From assembly GCA_008828725.1 (NCBI GenBank), contig MEHQ01003403.1, positions 310,001 through 374,000 on the forward strand: DNA of 64,000 bases. Direction: 5' to 3'. The stretch is from Saccharina japonica. Taxonomy: Eukaryota > Sar > Phaeophyceae > Laminariales > Laminariaceae. Positions 1 to 13,600 of this stretch are shown one piece after another (the first letter of the stretch is position 1; each line of letters starts with the position of its first letter). A program made the position numbers and the translations under genes. The notes beneath the pieces were generated by a model. It was not told the origin of the DNA and did not search any database. It saw nothing but the letters and a program-made list of their open reading frames with translations.

Positions 1-261
1 TCACCACCTTGGGCACAGCGCGATCGAATACTATTTAATAAACACCAAACGGGAATCCGAATGCCACACATACCAGGTAATATATGCTAAACTAAATAAA
101 GTATGACACGTTGGACATTTGGCGGCCGCGAGAATGATCGTGCACCGGCAGAGGTTGGGGCCCGATTCTTACATACCGCAGCACAGTGCGTAGCAAACAG
201 GCAGCACACCGTGCGGCGCCAACCGAAAACCGAAAACCACATGGGGATTGCTAACGCGAGA

Positions 262-3200
262 CTAAACACTAGGTACTGCGGCGTACAGCTGAAAATACAC
301 AATCACACGCCGCCCGTTGGGTAAGTGTACTGGAAAGTCACCTGGCGTCATGGGGCGGACCGGTCCACTGTAAGGTTTAAACGTGAAACCTTCCCGCATG
401 TTAGGGTTCGAGCTCAGCCGGAACTCTTTCACCTGTTGGAAGGATGGTCACACACACACGTGCATTTTGAGGGGATGGCGAAGAACATAATTATATTCTG
501 ATATTCTGATATTCTGATATTCTGATATTCGTTTACACGATGTACCTACGACTGTAATACAACTTGAACTAAGTTATGCCGTTGTCTCTCATAATCGTCG
601 GACTTATTCGATATCTCGCATTTTTTTTAACTTTTTTTCTAACAATGTTGATGTCGCGTCTGCGGAAGCGTTCGAGGTTGAGATCAGTGACGCAGGAGCA
701 ACCGTCTCCAAGTATATATATTTTTAGAGCATAGGTTGTTTTTTGTAGAAGCACGGGTATGGTCAACCACCGGGATGTCATGTTCATTCCCCAGCTATGT
801 ACTAAACATTGATACGAGGCGGTTCCTTGACGGCACGCGAGGCATCACTAGTCATGATGGCCATGATAGGTGTCTTTGGTACACGCCGTAGCGTAGCGTT
901 AAGAGTCCTTAAGGGTCCCTTGAGAATCCCTCATCAGAGCTTTGCTGGAATACCGGTACGCAACGGTACTTTTGACCATCGCAATTGCAGTCAAAAGCAC
1001 AGCCGTGGCGCCGTAGCAGTTCTGCCCCATGACGCTGTTCCAAGATTTAAATGCGAACGGCACACAACACAGGTAGACGTATTCCCAACCTGCCCTGTAT
1101 CGCGCTGATCACGTTACTATCTCGTGGTCATAATGCCGCTCATAATCACTGTAGAGCCCACGGCAGGCTGAGAAACACACATTTACCCATAGCCATATAT
1201 ACACATTTACCAAACATAGCCATATATATACCAAGTATATCAATAACATGCCAGCTACTGTTTCGACTTCGGTCCTCTGCTCGACAGTAAAACTAAAAAA
1301 TGGCCACGTACGTACTCCTTTTAAAATTTTAGAATGGTGTATTTGTAACATACGTACCGGTATAGCTCTATAATACCGGCAGGTTAGGATTAAGATAATC
1401 TACTGTAGAAAATGTATGCGGTTATCTGTCGGAGGTGCGATAGGTGTGATACCCTTTAAATTTAAGTTTAATAGGGTATGGGTGGGTGAAATAAGTTAAA
1501 TAATTACTTGAATATAGTGTAAGTTAAATAGTTTCCACTTCCGAGGCAGACGATATACTATTATATACCAGGTATAGTGTACCAGTATGATATGCAGTAT
1601 ATAGCTCTATGAGATAACATCACTCACACCGTAAACATAAAACTATTCAAAAATAATGGTGGCTGGTCTCGACCGCTCCCCGGTGGAGCATGAGACAGTT
1701 TACTCCCTCGCACCTCGCCACCCATGCAGCACACTACTATTACTACAGCTGCCGTGATGGCGACTTGCCACACGTCTACAGTACATACCAATCAGGTACA
1801 CGAGAATAACAGGAGATATTCGACACAGTTCGCGAGGAACACCGTCCTACCTGTGTCGGCTTTTTGTTGCTTCGCTGGACCACAAGCGTGCACGGCTTAC
1901 TCGCCACCGTCAATCCTCGCTTCACCGACTTCAGACCAGACCCGAACACAGCTTCCAGAGGTCGGGCAGGCGTGCCCGCAGGGGCGTTGGCCTTGGAGGA
2001 AGGCGTTTTCGCTTTGGCAACCGCCTGCCGTCCAGTTGGCACCTTCCCCATGGAAGCGTCTACGTCGCAGAGAAAGACACAGCAAGAGCTCAATTAAAAA
2101 AACATGTATTCCCCATTCTTGACGGTCATATGATGAGATAATCATTATATATTTACTACAAACGAGAACCAGACACTCGTACTTGGTCGGGGTGTGCCTA
2201 TTCATACCAAACCAAAACCTACAGTAGCTTCATAAAACACCCCAGGTACTCTGGCACCGCGATTGCGCCTATTACTTTTGTCACACTTCCACCACGGCTA
2301 AATGCTGAGAGCTTAGGGCACCTGTCTGGGCAGCTATAATGCTATAATACCTGTTTGAGCAGCTGCCTTCTTAGGGGTCTTCTTCGGGGTCTTTCCGTAG
2401 CGCTCGATAGATGGCTGCAACGCGAACATATTCTGGTGCGCCTGGTCGAATCTGCTTGAAGGGCACGCTGCTGGCCGCTTCGTCACGAACTTTGGTGACT
2501 GGATCTTGCGAGGCGCTACGGTGACGCTCTTTTTTTCCTGCTGTGTATTACAACATTCATATTACAGATTACAGTGCAAATGGAAAGTTAGCAGTTATTA
2601 CGGAGGACCATAGTAAATAGGACCAAATATTGTTGGTAAAAATAGGTAAATATATAGGTTTTTGTGTATATCGTAGGTCCTATTTACTATTAACATGATG
2701 GTCCCCCCCGTAATAGTGCGCAGGCATGCGTACAGCGTGCCGGTTTCAGATCGATCACCCTATCAAAGCTGGTACACGTATACAACAGTAGCAACGCGAT
2801 ATGATACTACAATAACCATATATTGGAAACTTGGAAACTAATAATAGTAACGCACAGAAGAACGAAGCGAAAGACGCCAGGTCAAACACCACGTTCGAAG
2901 GTGATCGACAAATGTACGTCCCATTGTGAAACATGGCGCCGCTGTAACGCGCTTTAACGCCTACCATACCAGGCACTGGTACACCGCAAGTTCGGCCACC
3001 CACACGTCAACACCAACCTAAATATAACTTCGTAAATGAATACCAACACTTCGGGTGTTTTCCCTGTCTGCCCAACCTACTGCCGGGTACCAGGTTTTCG
3101 TACTGTATTCTGTAGGAATTGCCAGTACGCGCATGCAGCACGCACTGCAACCAGAAAGGGAGAGAATGTTGCGCACGCCAACATCGACGACACCAAGCCA

Positions 3201-6200
3201 AACCGAGTACGTACTGTAACTACTACTGCCTGTACTGACTACCTGGCAAACTGTAAACTCTCGTACTTCGTACGACTGGTATGGCATGGGTGGTACTGTG
3301 TAGCGCCTACAACACCACCGTGTCGTCATCCAGGTCGGTGTTACTATTGCGCCACCGGAACACTCTACGTACCTGGCACAGAGTGTAATGTTGTAGGTCC
3401 CTCTTACTGTTCTTCTTACGTCTATTGGTACTCGTGCACCTCATCAATGTTAATGTGTAATGTTATCGATTTAGTGATGACCGACAAATACTGATCGGGT
3501 TGGAACGGGAACCGACTTGGTCTTCAATCAATCGGGTACAACAACAGAGTGCTGTCTAGCTGTCTTGCTTGTCTGTCTACATTATTTAGTATTTAGAATA
3601 GACCGTACTCGTTCGTACACTCGCCTCCCTACACTTTCTTCGAAGCTAAACCGTCATGCTGGCATACTGGCTTCGCCTTTAGCTACTGTTAGCGTACCCA
3701 GTGAGTCTACAGGCTACAAACATCAACGACGAGCTTTACGTACTTTTGTTTGGAGTATACGACAGCTCTCTCGCTCTACTTACATCATACCTGGTCCGGC
3801 ACAGCAGTGTGTACAGTGTGTATAGTATATGTGCGGTAATATACGTACGAGTATAGCTTGTACAGAAACGTTGTACCTTCAAACTTGCTGTGACTTTCTG
3901 CATACAATAAAGTGCCCCTTTCGAGTTGTGCTATTACACAAGGAGGTATTATATAATACAAGCCTGTACAGCATAAGACCGTACTCTCAAGTTTCAAGTC
4001 TCGAGTCTTGAGTCGATAGAGCAGTGAGTCGGCTCAATCATTAATTAATTGTAGATACTACAGCAGCAGTAGCTGAATTAAAATATTGTCGTTTCGGGTG
4101 CAGACTATCAGACTTATTGGGTTTGCATACCTGTCGGCAGGATTGTTGAATGCGAGATACATTTGATCTTTTTTGGGTGGCCCCCCCTGCCCTCTAAGCC
4201 TGGAAGAGGGCTGATTTGGCTCCCTTCGCCTGCCTGACTGACTTACTATTAAAATAGTAAGTCGGCAAATCGGCTGGCCATCAGCTGGCTTCGCCAGCCG
4301 ACCAACCAACCGTAGTCAATTGGTTGGCAAACGGCATCTACGACTACCGATTAATTATTAGCAGTCAAATCCTGCCTACTCACAGCTTTAGAAGTTGGCC
4401 TCTTCGCCTGAGGGCATGTCCGAACAAAAAACCAAAATCAAAAACGAAAAACTAAGTGAAAATAAACTGGGCGCTGATTGTTCCCTGGCACAAACGTGTT
4501 GCTCTTCGCTTTTTTATTTGAGAAAATCAACGCTTTCCCATCTATTGCGAAAAACAAAAACTTCAGGCCATCTCTTATGGAACGTTTTTGAGAACCGAAA
4601 ACGAACATTTTCAGTTTTCAAAACCGATCGTCAACCTTTTGGGCTCAAAAGTGGTCCATTTTCGGGCGACTTTTTTCGAGTATCATTTTCGGCACGGCCT
4701 CCACTCGGAAATGGGGCCCTATTTTCAATCAGCATCGCGATGGGAACTGGCGCCCGGATTTGCATCGTCGTGGGTTTCCACACATCGTGGGAGGCAACAA
4801 GCGTTCAAATGTATCTATCTGTCAAGCAAGCAACAGGACCTATGCTGCTTCTGTGCCTCGCTACCCACCCCCGCGCGCCTCACAGGCATCACCACGAGCA
4901 GATGGGATCGGTTTGTGATTGTGTCGGCTACAAGAGCTTTGCCACTCTTTGCTTGCGGTTGTGATGTCGCTCAATCACAATTTGTCTCGTTGAGGACAAG
5001 AGGGTAGTCACGGTCTGGTGAACGAGGCGATCAACACAGACAGCGAGGACGAAAATACGACTTCTAAAGACAACCCTCCTAGTGTGAATGAAGCGTACTT
5101 GTCGTGTTTCCCTCGTCGCGAGTACCAGACACCATGCTTCTGCGTGGTGGGCTGAGATGCTCCGGAGCGGCGAGCCCCGTGTAGTCTACGTATAGTAAGG
5201 AGGCAGCGAACATCTCTCTTCCTCGCGCTATTGTTTTTTTCTATGAGAACATAGCCCAACAGCATTCTGAAAAATTGGGGTCATGATAAGGTTGTAGTCG
5301 TAGGCCGATTGTGTGCGTCTGGTTATGAGGCCCAATAAATTCATCAAGTTTTCGACTCTCAAAAACGTCCCATAAGCGATGGCCTCACAGCCGAAAAACG
5401 AAAAGGAAAGGACAAACAGCAACAAATTAATGTGTCCTACTGCCTACTGGTCAGCGCAGCCACGTCAAAATATTACACCAGGACTGCCGCTCGCAGCACG
5501 CAACCCACAGTTAGCACGGCAACACAGCTACACAGGTCCCCCGTAAATAGCCGGCAGGTCAACCACAACACCAGCCCCGACGCACCGGCGTTCGAGCCAA
5601 AGCGAAGATAATTTGAGTAGAGTTCAGCATGATGCCCTCGGGAATGAGGTTGGACGTTCGTTCTCAGTATAATTTAGAGTTTGATCCCAGGGCGTCAACG
5701 TTGGACACGCGACCACCTCCATAGGAGGCCCAACGACCTCCCGGAATCGAATTGTCGTCACGTATGCCTGCTTCTCTGGTGGGCCTGTGTTGCCGAGCGC
5801 TAGATTGTCGGCATGTGTACATACTAATATTAATAGTTGTGAACGGCCCATAATAGGCTGTGCTCTCCGTTGTTTTTGGCCTGGATCTTGTTTTTCACAT
5901 TTCGTTTCCGCTTGGACACATCGGGCAAAATTTTATCGAAAACGAAATGATTGCGTTTTTCGATTTTGATCTCCGTTTCTGTTTGGACATGCCCTAAGTT
6001 CTCTCACTTTGTTATCCAGGCAGCCAGAGCACTGGACCCTACGAGTACTCTCACAGTGTCTCAAGTCGGCCGCTTTCTCGCTCTACGAATGTACGACAGA
6101 GCCTACAGCAGTACATACTAATTATCGTAAGTAAGAATCCCCTGCCGCACCAAGCAACACGCATTCATGTTCGTGGAGTGTACTGCAGTATTAATACTGC

Positions 6201-6428
6201 TGTACTACTGCTGTACTTCTGATGTACCAACTCTAAAACTTAGAGTTAGTCCTATATAACCTGGATGCACGTATATACGTATCATACCTTATTCGCGACG
6301 ACAAGTCGCTCACTCCTGCGCCGCTCCGAGCCTGGTGCAACCTGCTCCAGCTTTTGCTCCTGCTCCTGCTGCTTCTCTTGCTGCTGCTGCTCTTCCTGCT
6401 GCTGCTGCTGCTGCTGCTGCTCTTCCTC

Positions 6429-6480
<52 letters not shown>

Positions 6481-7414
6481 TGCCGCTCAGTCTCTGTCGG
6501 TCCTGCCTGGGATGTCGGGTCAGCATTCTGACCCGCGTCTACAGAGTCTTCAAAACCGAAGGACTCATGTTGCGGTACGGGCTCGTTGCAGTCATCTTGA
6601 GGCTCACTGGAGCCATCTTGCGGTTGCTGGGCGCCGCCTTGAGGATCATCTTGAGGCGTGTCTTGGGACTTGTCTTCAGGTTTGTCATCACTGTCGGCAT
6701 CAGCATCACCACCACCACTGCTGCCACCCTCACCGTCACCGGCACCATCATCATCGCCATCGAGATCATCCCTATCCCCACTGCCGCCGTCTTGCGGCTT
6801 GTCTTGACACTTGTCGTCGCCATCAACACCAGCACCAACACCAGCACCAACACCAACACCACCCCCAAGATCGAGGTCGGCGGGCGTTCCAGTGGTGTCC
6901 GCCTTCAAAGTTACAGCCGGCAGCGAGCAAGAGCAGGCAGCAAGACGAAGAAGCAGACATCAGCAACGAAACCCGCGCAAAGTACGGTGCGGTACAGTAC
7001 ATACCTGTGGTACCTTTACGTCGTACTTACGTACGTAGAGCATCTGAACCGTTTGTTGGTGATTTGTAATTTACAGCTGAAAGGTATCTCCGCACCAGAG
7101 GAAGCAAACACAATACCTGATACATCTTAGCGCTAAACACGCACAGCACGGGATGGCGATGCACTGCTGTAGTCAGGAAAGCACTGCCTGATACCTGGTA
7201 TATGGCATCTGGGGTATAAATAGCACGCTGCCAACCCACACGATCACGCGAGGCGTACCTGTTGCTGTGTCGATGCCGAGAGGAGTTCTTGAATGAGTTT
7301 TCCCTTGGAAAGGTTCGCTTTAATGCCGCGATTTTTAGCCAGCGCTTGCAGGTCCTTATACTTGAGCGCTCCCAGAGACTCCAGCGTCTCTTGGGTGTTG
7401 TCTTTATCTGCCAT
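262..7414 (-). CDS. NuSAP-like nucleolar and spindle-associated protein, five exons
   Basis: Probable microtubule and chromatin binding protein of the mitotic spindle. Exons (minus strand): 7414-7259, 6902-6288, 2537-2351, 2059-1851, 432-262. All joins are GT-AG and keep the frame, giving about 445 aa. Residues 12-46 form a SAP-like helix-loop-helix (LGALKYKDLQALAKNRG, then IKANLSKGKLIQELL), closely like the NuSAP N-terminus. Exon 2 is very acidic (Asp/Gly-rich) and ends in a Gln/Glu tract (about residues 190-237) coded by a CAG run. Exon 3 has a Phe/His...SIERY motif followed by TPKKTPKK, like the NuSAP C-terminal half. Exon 4 is Lys/Ala-rich. Exon 5 carries FTFKPYSGPVRPM, resembling the family's F-x-P-H/Y-x-G motif. 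Start chosen at the ATG directly before the SAP-like region. The last exon could instead splice after PNGRR to an exon beyond the window. Intron 3 (3.75 kb) holds a TIR transposon. Family assignment is by recognition, not by search. Confidence 0.72.
493..530. repeat. 8-bp tandem repeat (TATTCTGA)n
   Basis: About four and a half copies of an 8-bp unit, just upstream of the last exon of the NuSAP-like gene, inside its fourth intron. The rest of that intron (433-1850) shows only A/T-rich short palindromes and no other feature I can support. Confidence 0.85.
4412..5994. mobile_element. TIR DNA transposon, non-autonomous (GGGCATGTCC ends)
   Basis: The left end GGGCATGTCCGAACAAAAAA and the reverse complement of the right end GGGCATGTCCAAACAGAAAC match. 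Weaker similarity continues for about 40 bp, including ATCAAAAWCGAAAAAC. Flanks are TGA on the left and TAA on the right, compatible with a mutated 3-bp TWA target duplication as in PIF/Harbinger-type elements. The reading frames inside resemble no transposase I know. It lies in intron 3 of the NuSAP-like gene. The rest of that intron (2538-4411 and 5995-6287) has no recognisable feature. Confidence 0.65.
6355..6480 (-). repeat. CAG/CTG trinucleotide tract inside NuSAP-like exon 2
   Basis: Nearly pure CTG on the plus strand, reading CAG (Gln) with a few GAG (Glu) codons on the coding minus strand. It gives a glutamine tract broken by glutamates. The long plus-strand frames over it (poly-Leu, poly-Cys, poly-Ala) are shadows of this repeat. 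Confidence 0.9.
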
Positions 7415-7691
7415 ACTTGCACGTGTCGCGTTTGCTTCAGGTCGAGAACACGATCAAAACAATCACAACGCTGCCAAGCTCAAGCGGGCACAAAAAACGT
7501 TAACGGAAAAGGTTTCCACAATTTGCGTTATTTATTCGGCGGAAGGGGGCGGTTAAGCATGCACGCGTGGGAGGGGACAGGTATAATTCATCCCCGTGTT
7601 GGTGTCATGTACGCTCGATCGCAGCAATCGCAGCAGCCACTACGCACGACGGAAGAAGGGTAAAGTGCCGGCTGGAGAACGCGTGACAATT
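7415..7691. promoter_or_regulatory. Short divergent intergenic region between NuSAP-like gene and RPL15
   Basis: The two start codons face away from each other with only 277 bp between them, so both promoters and both 5' UTRs must fit here unless transcripts start inside the neighbouring gene. A/T-rich stretches (around 7525-7540 and GTATAATTC near 7580) are visible, but no motif can be assigned with confidence. Confidence 0.45.
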
Positions 7692-10600
7692 ATGAAGGCC
7701 GCTATCGCCACGGCTACGCTGCTCTTCGTGGGCGCCGCCAGTGAGTGCTTGAGAGTTCAGTGTGTGAGGCTATCTATGGACCAGCGCATTTTTGTCCACG
7801 TACATCACATCAACTCGTTGAAGACGAGAGACGAGCCGCACCGTTGAGCGAGCGGTCCTAGAGCCGGTTGCGGTCGTTTTGAGACCCTAGGGATCCCCAC
7901 TAGGTTACCGTTCTCCAGTCATAGAACCGGTTTCGTAGTTCATCGACGGGACTAACCGGAAACGGTGCATCGTTATCGTGTACTCCGTGAGGCAATCATG
8001 ACTCAACTTCCAGACACCACTCGTACTATTGTCTACTCTGTACGTATACAAGACAGTTGTGGTAGGCCTTCGTCCGTTCATGAAGAGACGCATGAAAGTT
8101 GTTGGGTTGGCAAGCTTGTTACGCTGTCCTGACTGGTGCCGTGGCCCGACTTGTCTGCCCTGATGATGTCGTTGTATTGTCGTGCTGTTGGACAGATGCG
8201 TTTTTCGCTCCCACCGCGTTCACCGGGCAGCAGCTGGCGGGCGTTAGCGCACCGTCGCACACTTCGGGCGTGACCATGAAAATTTTCGACTGGAAACGAC
8301 GACAAGAGCCTGACGGTGTAGGTGAGAGATTGCGTACATATAAAAACATGTAATACCAGAGGCTACAGAAGACGCAGCACACAGCACGCACTCCCAATCT
8401 CTACCAATCTCCCAATTGAACTTTTGTCTTTTTCTTGGCCTGGCTGCTGACTGCTGACTGCTGACCGAGTTGTGGCTTGTGTCCGGTGTGATATCCCGCT
8501 GTTTATTGTGCCAGACTGGGATGTGTTGGATGCGTTTCACATCACAACTCAAATAATTCGGGTACTAAAAACTGTTGTACCTGGTAGATTCTACGTACGT
8601 ACTCGTAGGTACTCTTTACACGCCTATGATATGTACGAGTACGGGTACGGTAGGAGTACGAGACCAGTCTTCTGCGATGTGCGACGTACATGTACATATT
8701 CATATCATAGGTACGTACGAGTATACAGAGAATATAGAGTACAGCAAGAAATGGTTTCATTTACCGGGTACTGCGACTGCTACTGCTGTGTTATGGATGC
8801 AGTGCACTCGTACGGACGATAACTGCTTGCGGTCAAGATGAACATTGCACAGGGAGTCTTACGTATCATCTTCCTGAGGTTCGTAGACTGCAAGCGGACA
8901 GAAATAATTCGCCCTCCACCCTCGACCCTCCACACAACGACGTCACATTAGACTAATAGTACAACTGCTGTCGTAAAACGCCATGATACTCGTACTATTT
9001 TATACTGGGTACATACTCGTAAACGAAAAGACTGCAAAGTACGCTGCAGAAACTACTACGTACTGCTATTGTCGTTTCACCTGTTAACTTACCCGTGGGT
9101 GTATTCTACCAAACGGGTACGTATACATCAGGATTTGATCGCGACGAAGCGATGTGGCTTTTCACTACATACCAGGTACCGGTATATATTAATGGAGTTG
9201 AAATGTTTTTTTGCGGCGTATCTCGAAGGCAATGTACGGGTGGTAGAGTGACTGAGGGAAAACTCGAAAATGCGAACAAAATGGTGATACAGGGGTTTGT
9301 GCGGAATGCTGCACAGATGCTCCGAGTCAACTCGATATTTCGAGTAGTATCGAGTATTTTTCGTACTCCAAGTACCGAGAGTATTAGAGTACTGGTGGCC
9401 TAAATATTCGGAGTACTTGGAGTATGAGCAGTACTGAAGGCCCAAATACTCCGAGTACTGGGAGTATGTGCAGTACTTATCCTCGAGTACAAGAAGTACC
9501 CGGAGTACAAACATCTAAACTGCTCGGAGTACTCCCGAGTATCGAGATTATTGAACATCGAAATACTGCGAGTACACAAAGTACCTGAAGTATTTTTTTA
9601 TCAAGAATACTCAAATTATACTTCCAGGTAATAGGAGCATATGTGAATTTTGAAAAAAAAAACAAACGCCAGTCACATGCTCCCAGAACCTGGAAGGCAT
9701 GACGGCGGAGTCTTTAAAATGATGCAAAGATGCTCCTATTAATAGTATACTTCACACTCCGAGTATACTCCGAGTGTCGAGTACATTTCGTACTCCGATT
9801 ACTGAGTATTAGAGCACTGGCGTGAATACTCGGAGTACTTGAAGTATGAGCAGTACTAAAGCCCCAAATACTGCGAATACAAGGAGTATCCGCAGTATCG
9901 GACCTCGAAATACTCCGAGTATGGCATTATCTGCAGTACAGAATCTCTCAAAATACTCCGAGTACGAGCAGTATTCCGAAGTACATAGAGCCCAAATACT
10001 GCGAGTACCTGACATATTTTATCTCCAATACTCCTTACTTACTTTACTTATTTATACCTCGTACAGCACACACAGTGACCTGTGCGGTATGGTATGTATT
10101 ATACTTACAGTAGTAAGTATAGCGGTAAAAATCAGGAGTCTGCAGGATGTTTGAACGTTTTCGGTGTAGGAAGGCGACACAAATAGGACGAGGGGGAGAT
10201 ACATGCTACTGTATCAGTACTGTACCAGGTATCAGGGTTATCACACTGTTATTAATACTATAATAGTTTTTATTTGTAAAACACTTTCATAGCACTATCA
10301 ATTTTATCTGGTATTCCACAGCATTACAGAGATATACGTGCACGTGACTCTTGAGCCTGTACGCCGTTTGAACGATTGAAAGGGTGTATCAGGTACTACT
10401 GTACGTATGATATGTAATGTATCGGTACCTCCACCTCACAAGTTTGCAGATGTATCAGCTGCCTCGTCCATGTCAAAGTCACACGGAACAGCCACGTATC
10501 AGACCTATACTTCCCCCATATATACCCTATACCTGGTATCTTGATTGAGTCCAAGTTTACGTGTAGTTACATGGTGGTGATTGTGTTTGATTTTCAAGCC

Positions 10601-13600
10601 TGTGTGCTGGAGCTCTGCGGAGGTTTTCTCTTACTGGTGTTTTTTGTTCCATTATTTACCACCCCACAGTAAGTGTTTCGCTGATGTTGATGCCATTGTT
10701 CGACTTTGGGCATTGTTCGTGTTTTTGTTGCACACCGTTAATGCCGTTTTAGTCCTCGACGAGGTTAGGGTGGACACCCTCAAGAGCTCGCCTGGATCAC
10801 GTCACCGCCACAAGCGGAAGGGACGCGGAATCTCCGCTGGACAAGGAGCGTCGTGCGGTTTCGGCATGCGAGGACAGAAGTCTCGCTCTGGCCCTGGGGT
10901 TCGGGCAGGTTTCGAGGGGGGACAGACGGCTCTCTACCGCCGTCTTCCCAAGCTGGTGGGCCGCCCGATGGGCCCGGGCCACACGAAGAAGGTCAGTCGG
11001 TGCATGTTGACTGAAGCGGAGAGTGGAGTGGGAGTGGGTGATCGTGTTCCAAGCGCGAGGCGCAATGTGTGCTGTGTTTCTCAAACTGTGCAGCGCTTCG
11101 GCACACATATTATCGCATGCAATTGCGGAAAGATGCCTAAGATAGCATTCTGGAGAAATGCCGGTACAAGAGCGACGAGTGTTGGGCCGAAATATTGGCG
11201 GTGCTATTAATTTATATGGTTTTCAATTTATCATTCAAACTAACTCATGGACGTTATTTGCCGTCTTCCTAGCGTACTACACAACATACCCATACCAATA
11301 TCAACTTACCAACCAGAGAGGCTATGATACGTTATTTACAGTCCAATGTTACACTACTATTTAATACTGTAGTACCTGGTACAGTACAGTTACGTATAGT
11401 CTACGTGCCTTATTAAATCAGTGTATACTCTACAGTCCTGAGTTCGTGACGACTTGCCCTTGAACTATTAATACAGTAAGGATCTGAGCGGATGCGATTG
11501 GCAGAATACACAGCTGTCTTGTTTTACCTTTGTACGTCGATCTATTTATAGACGTCTCAACGCCCAAAGAAGCCACGCGAAGTAATTTAGATCAGGACGC
11601 ACTGGGCGTCGTGGTAATGCACCAGAAGCTGGTTGGAAGCACTTCTGCCGTGATTTAATGACTTGGAGATTCATCAACAGTAACAATAGGTGCTCGGCCT
11701 TCATTTCTCTCGAGGTTTCAGAGTTATGGCTGCAGCAGCGTTTTTGTTGTCCGTCCACGAAACCCACTCCAACTGAGCACTTTAGTTTGCCGAGGTGCGT
11801 GCAATCTCGACCAGCGTCGATACGTTCATCGCTCATGTTTTAGCCAGGCGTACAGCTTCTCAGCGCCCCCTATAAACTCGTGCTTCGTGGGTGTCATGGT
11901 CTGCAGGGCGATAATAGACGACGCTTTCTGAACACGCAGTTTACGACACGTCTACGTACGTATTAATATATATATAAATGTACTTGTGATCCCAATGAAC
12001 GAGGTGGACGGATTTTGTTTTAATTGTTTTCGAGGTCGAGCCCTGCTGTTTTGTCATAGATGTATTGGATTCGCATGGCATACTATGCAGTGATATTGAA
12101 AGTAGCCATAGCATGTGCGTGCTACCGACGCGGATGAAGGTGATACATAATTGATTGCTGTCGTGGCATTCCGTTCAAACTCGAAAACGAAGCGGTATCC
12201 CATGTACTACTCTTGTACTACTCTTGTGCAACCAACCCAATCAACCCTACCAAACCCTTACGTACTTTGCAAATGTTAGTCGAACTAACTAACCCCCTGG
12301 GCCTCGCCCTGACACCAATCGTGCTTCTCGTTCATTCCAGCAATTCAACCTCATCAAGCTTGACGCTCTTAACACTGTGGACGCTGGCTCCACCGTCAAC
12401 TTCGACTCCTTGTTTGCTGCTGGTGAGCCTTGCACTTGATTTTGAGACTTGCAGTCAGTTATTTCGCCATCGCCAATTTCTGTCTCGTAACATCTATGCG
12501 TAAGCAACACTCTCACACTACTTTATCTTCGACTACGCGGCGCCGTCGGTATATGTTTCAGGTTTCAGGTAGCTGATCCACTGTTAATACCGACATCATG
12601 TTTTTCGCTGAATGCAATAGGCTCGGGTTTCGCTTTGAATGGCGTGAGTTGCTTCATGCTTAGATTCACCACTGTGTTGTCTATAAATAACATGAATTAT
12701 TTAGTGGTCGCGCGCCGCGTTATGGAGGATTCCATTAGGCCGTGTTAACAACCCGCTTACTTGCGTTTACTCCAATGGGATTTGTTTTGCTCTATGTAGT
12801 CGACCCAAGCTTCGCTCTGAATCACGGGAGTTGGTTCATAGTTAGATTAACTAAGACTAATCTAAAGACAACAATATGAATAGTGTGTAGTCGTGCGCCG
12901 CATTGTTGAGGGTTCCATTTTGTTGTGCGAGGGACTGCACTGCACTGCACTGCATTCGTGCACTGCCGTTGTGAAGACAAAGCACTTGCTAAATGTTATT
13001 ACTAGAGTATCATAGAGTAGAATCATTGCAGGTGTCTGCACAGGTTTCTGCATACTGCACAGTGCATTACTAATAGCAAAAGGGTTAACTAACAATTCCG
13101 TTTTACTTGCGTTTGCTCTTCGTACATCGGGCAGGTAAAATCACCAAGACCAAGCACAAGTGGCACAAGGTCGTCGGCGGACAGGAGCTGATGACTACCG
13201 GCCTCACGGTGCAGGTATGTACACTATTATAGTAATAGTAATAGTACCATTGCTATACGCGTCGGAACATGTCTGGAATTGACGAATGCTCGAGGCTTTC
13301 GATGGACAGTGATGCACTCGTGATGCACTCGTCTTGTTGCCCATTGCCCGATTGATCATTTTATTATTGAGCTATTAATACATATCGCATGACTTGCCAG
13401 AAGCGTATGCTACGTGGTGTATTTAACGGCAAACGTCGTTGTAGGACATGCTAACGATCCCTCGAGTTGGAGGTGTTTGCGATACTGATTGTACCTATTG
13501 TACAGATTATGCTACTAGTACTGATTGCACTGGTTGTATCGACGGGTAAGAAAATAAGTTACGTGTAGATACTGCGTCTACAGCAGTACTGTAACTCACC

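Noticed and set aside
1776..2122. Separate plus-strand gene at 1724-2122
   Set aside because: Antisense to NuSAP-like exon 4, whose splice sites and phase fit the minus-strand gene.
6265..7130. Long plus-strand frames rich in Leu, Ala or Cys
   Set aside because: They are antisense to the CAG tract and acidic exon of the NuSAP-like gene.
9310..10010. CRISPR-like array
   Set aside because: Units are degenerate, spacing is irregular, and the context is a eukaryotic intron.
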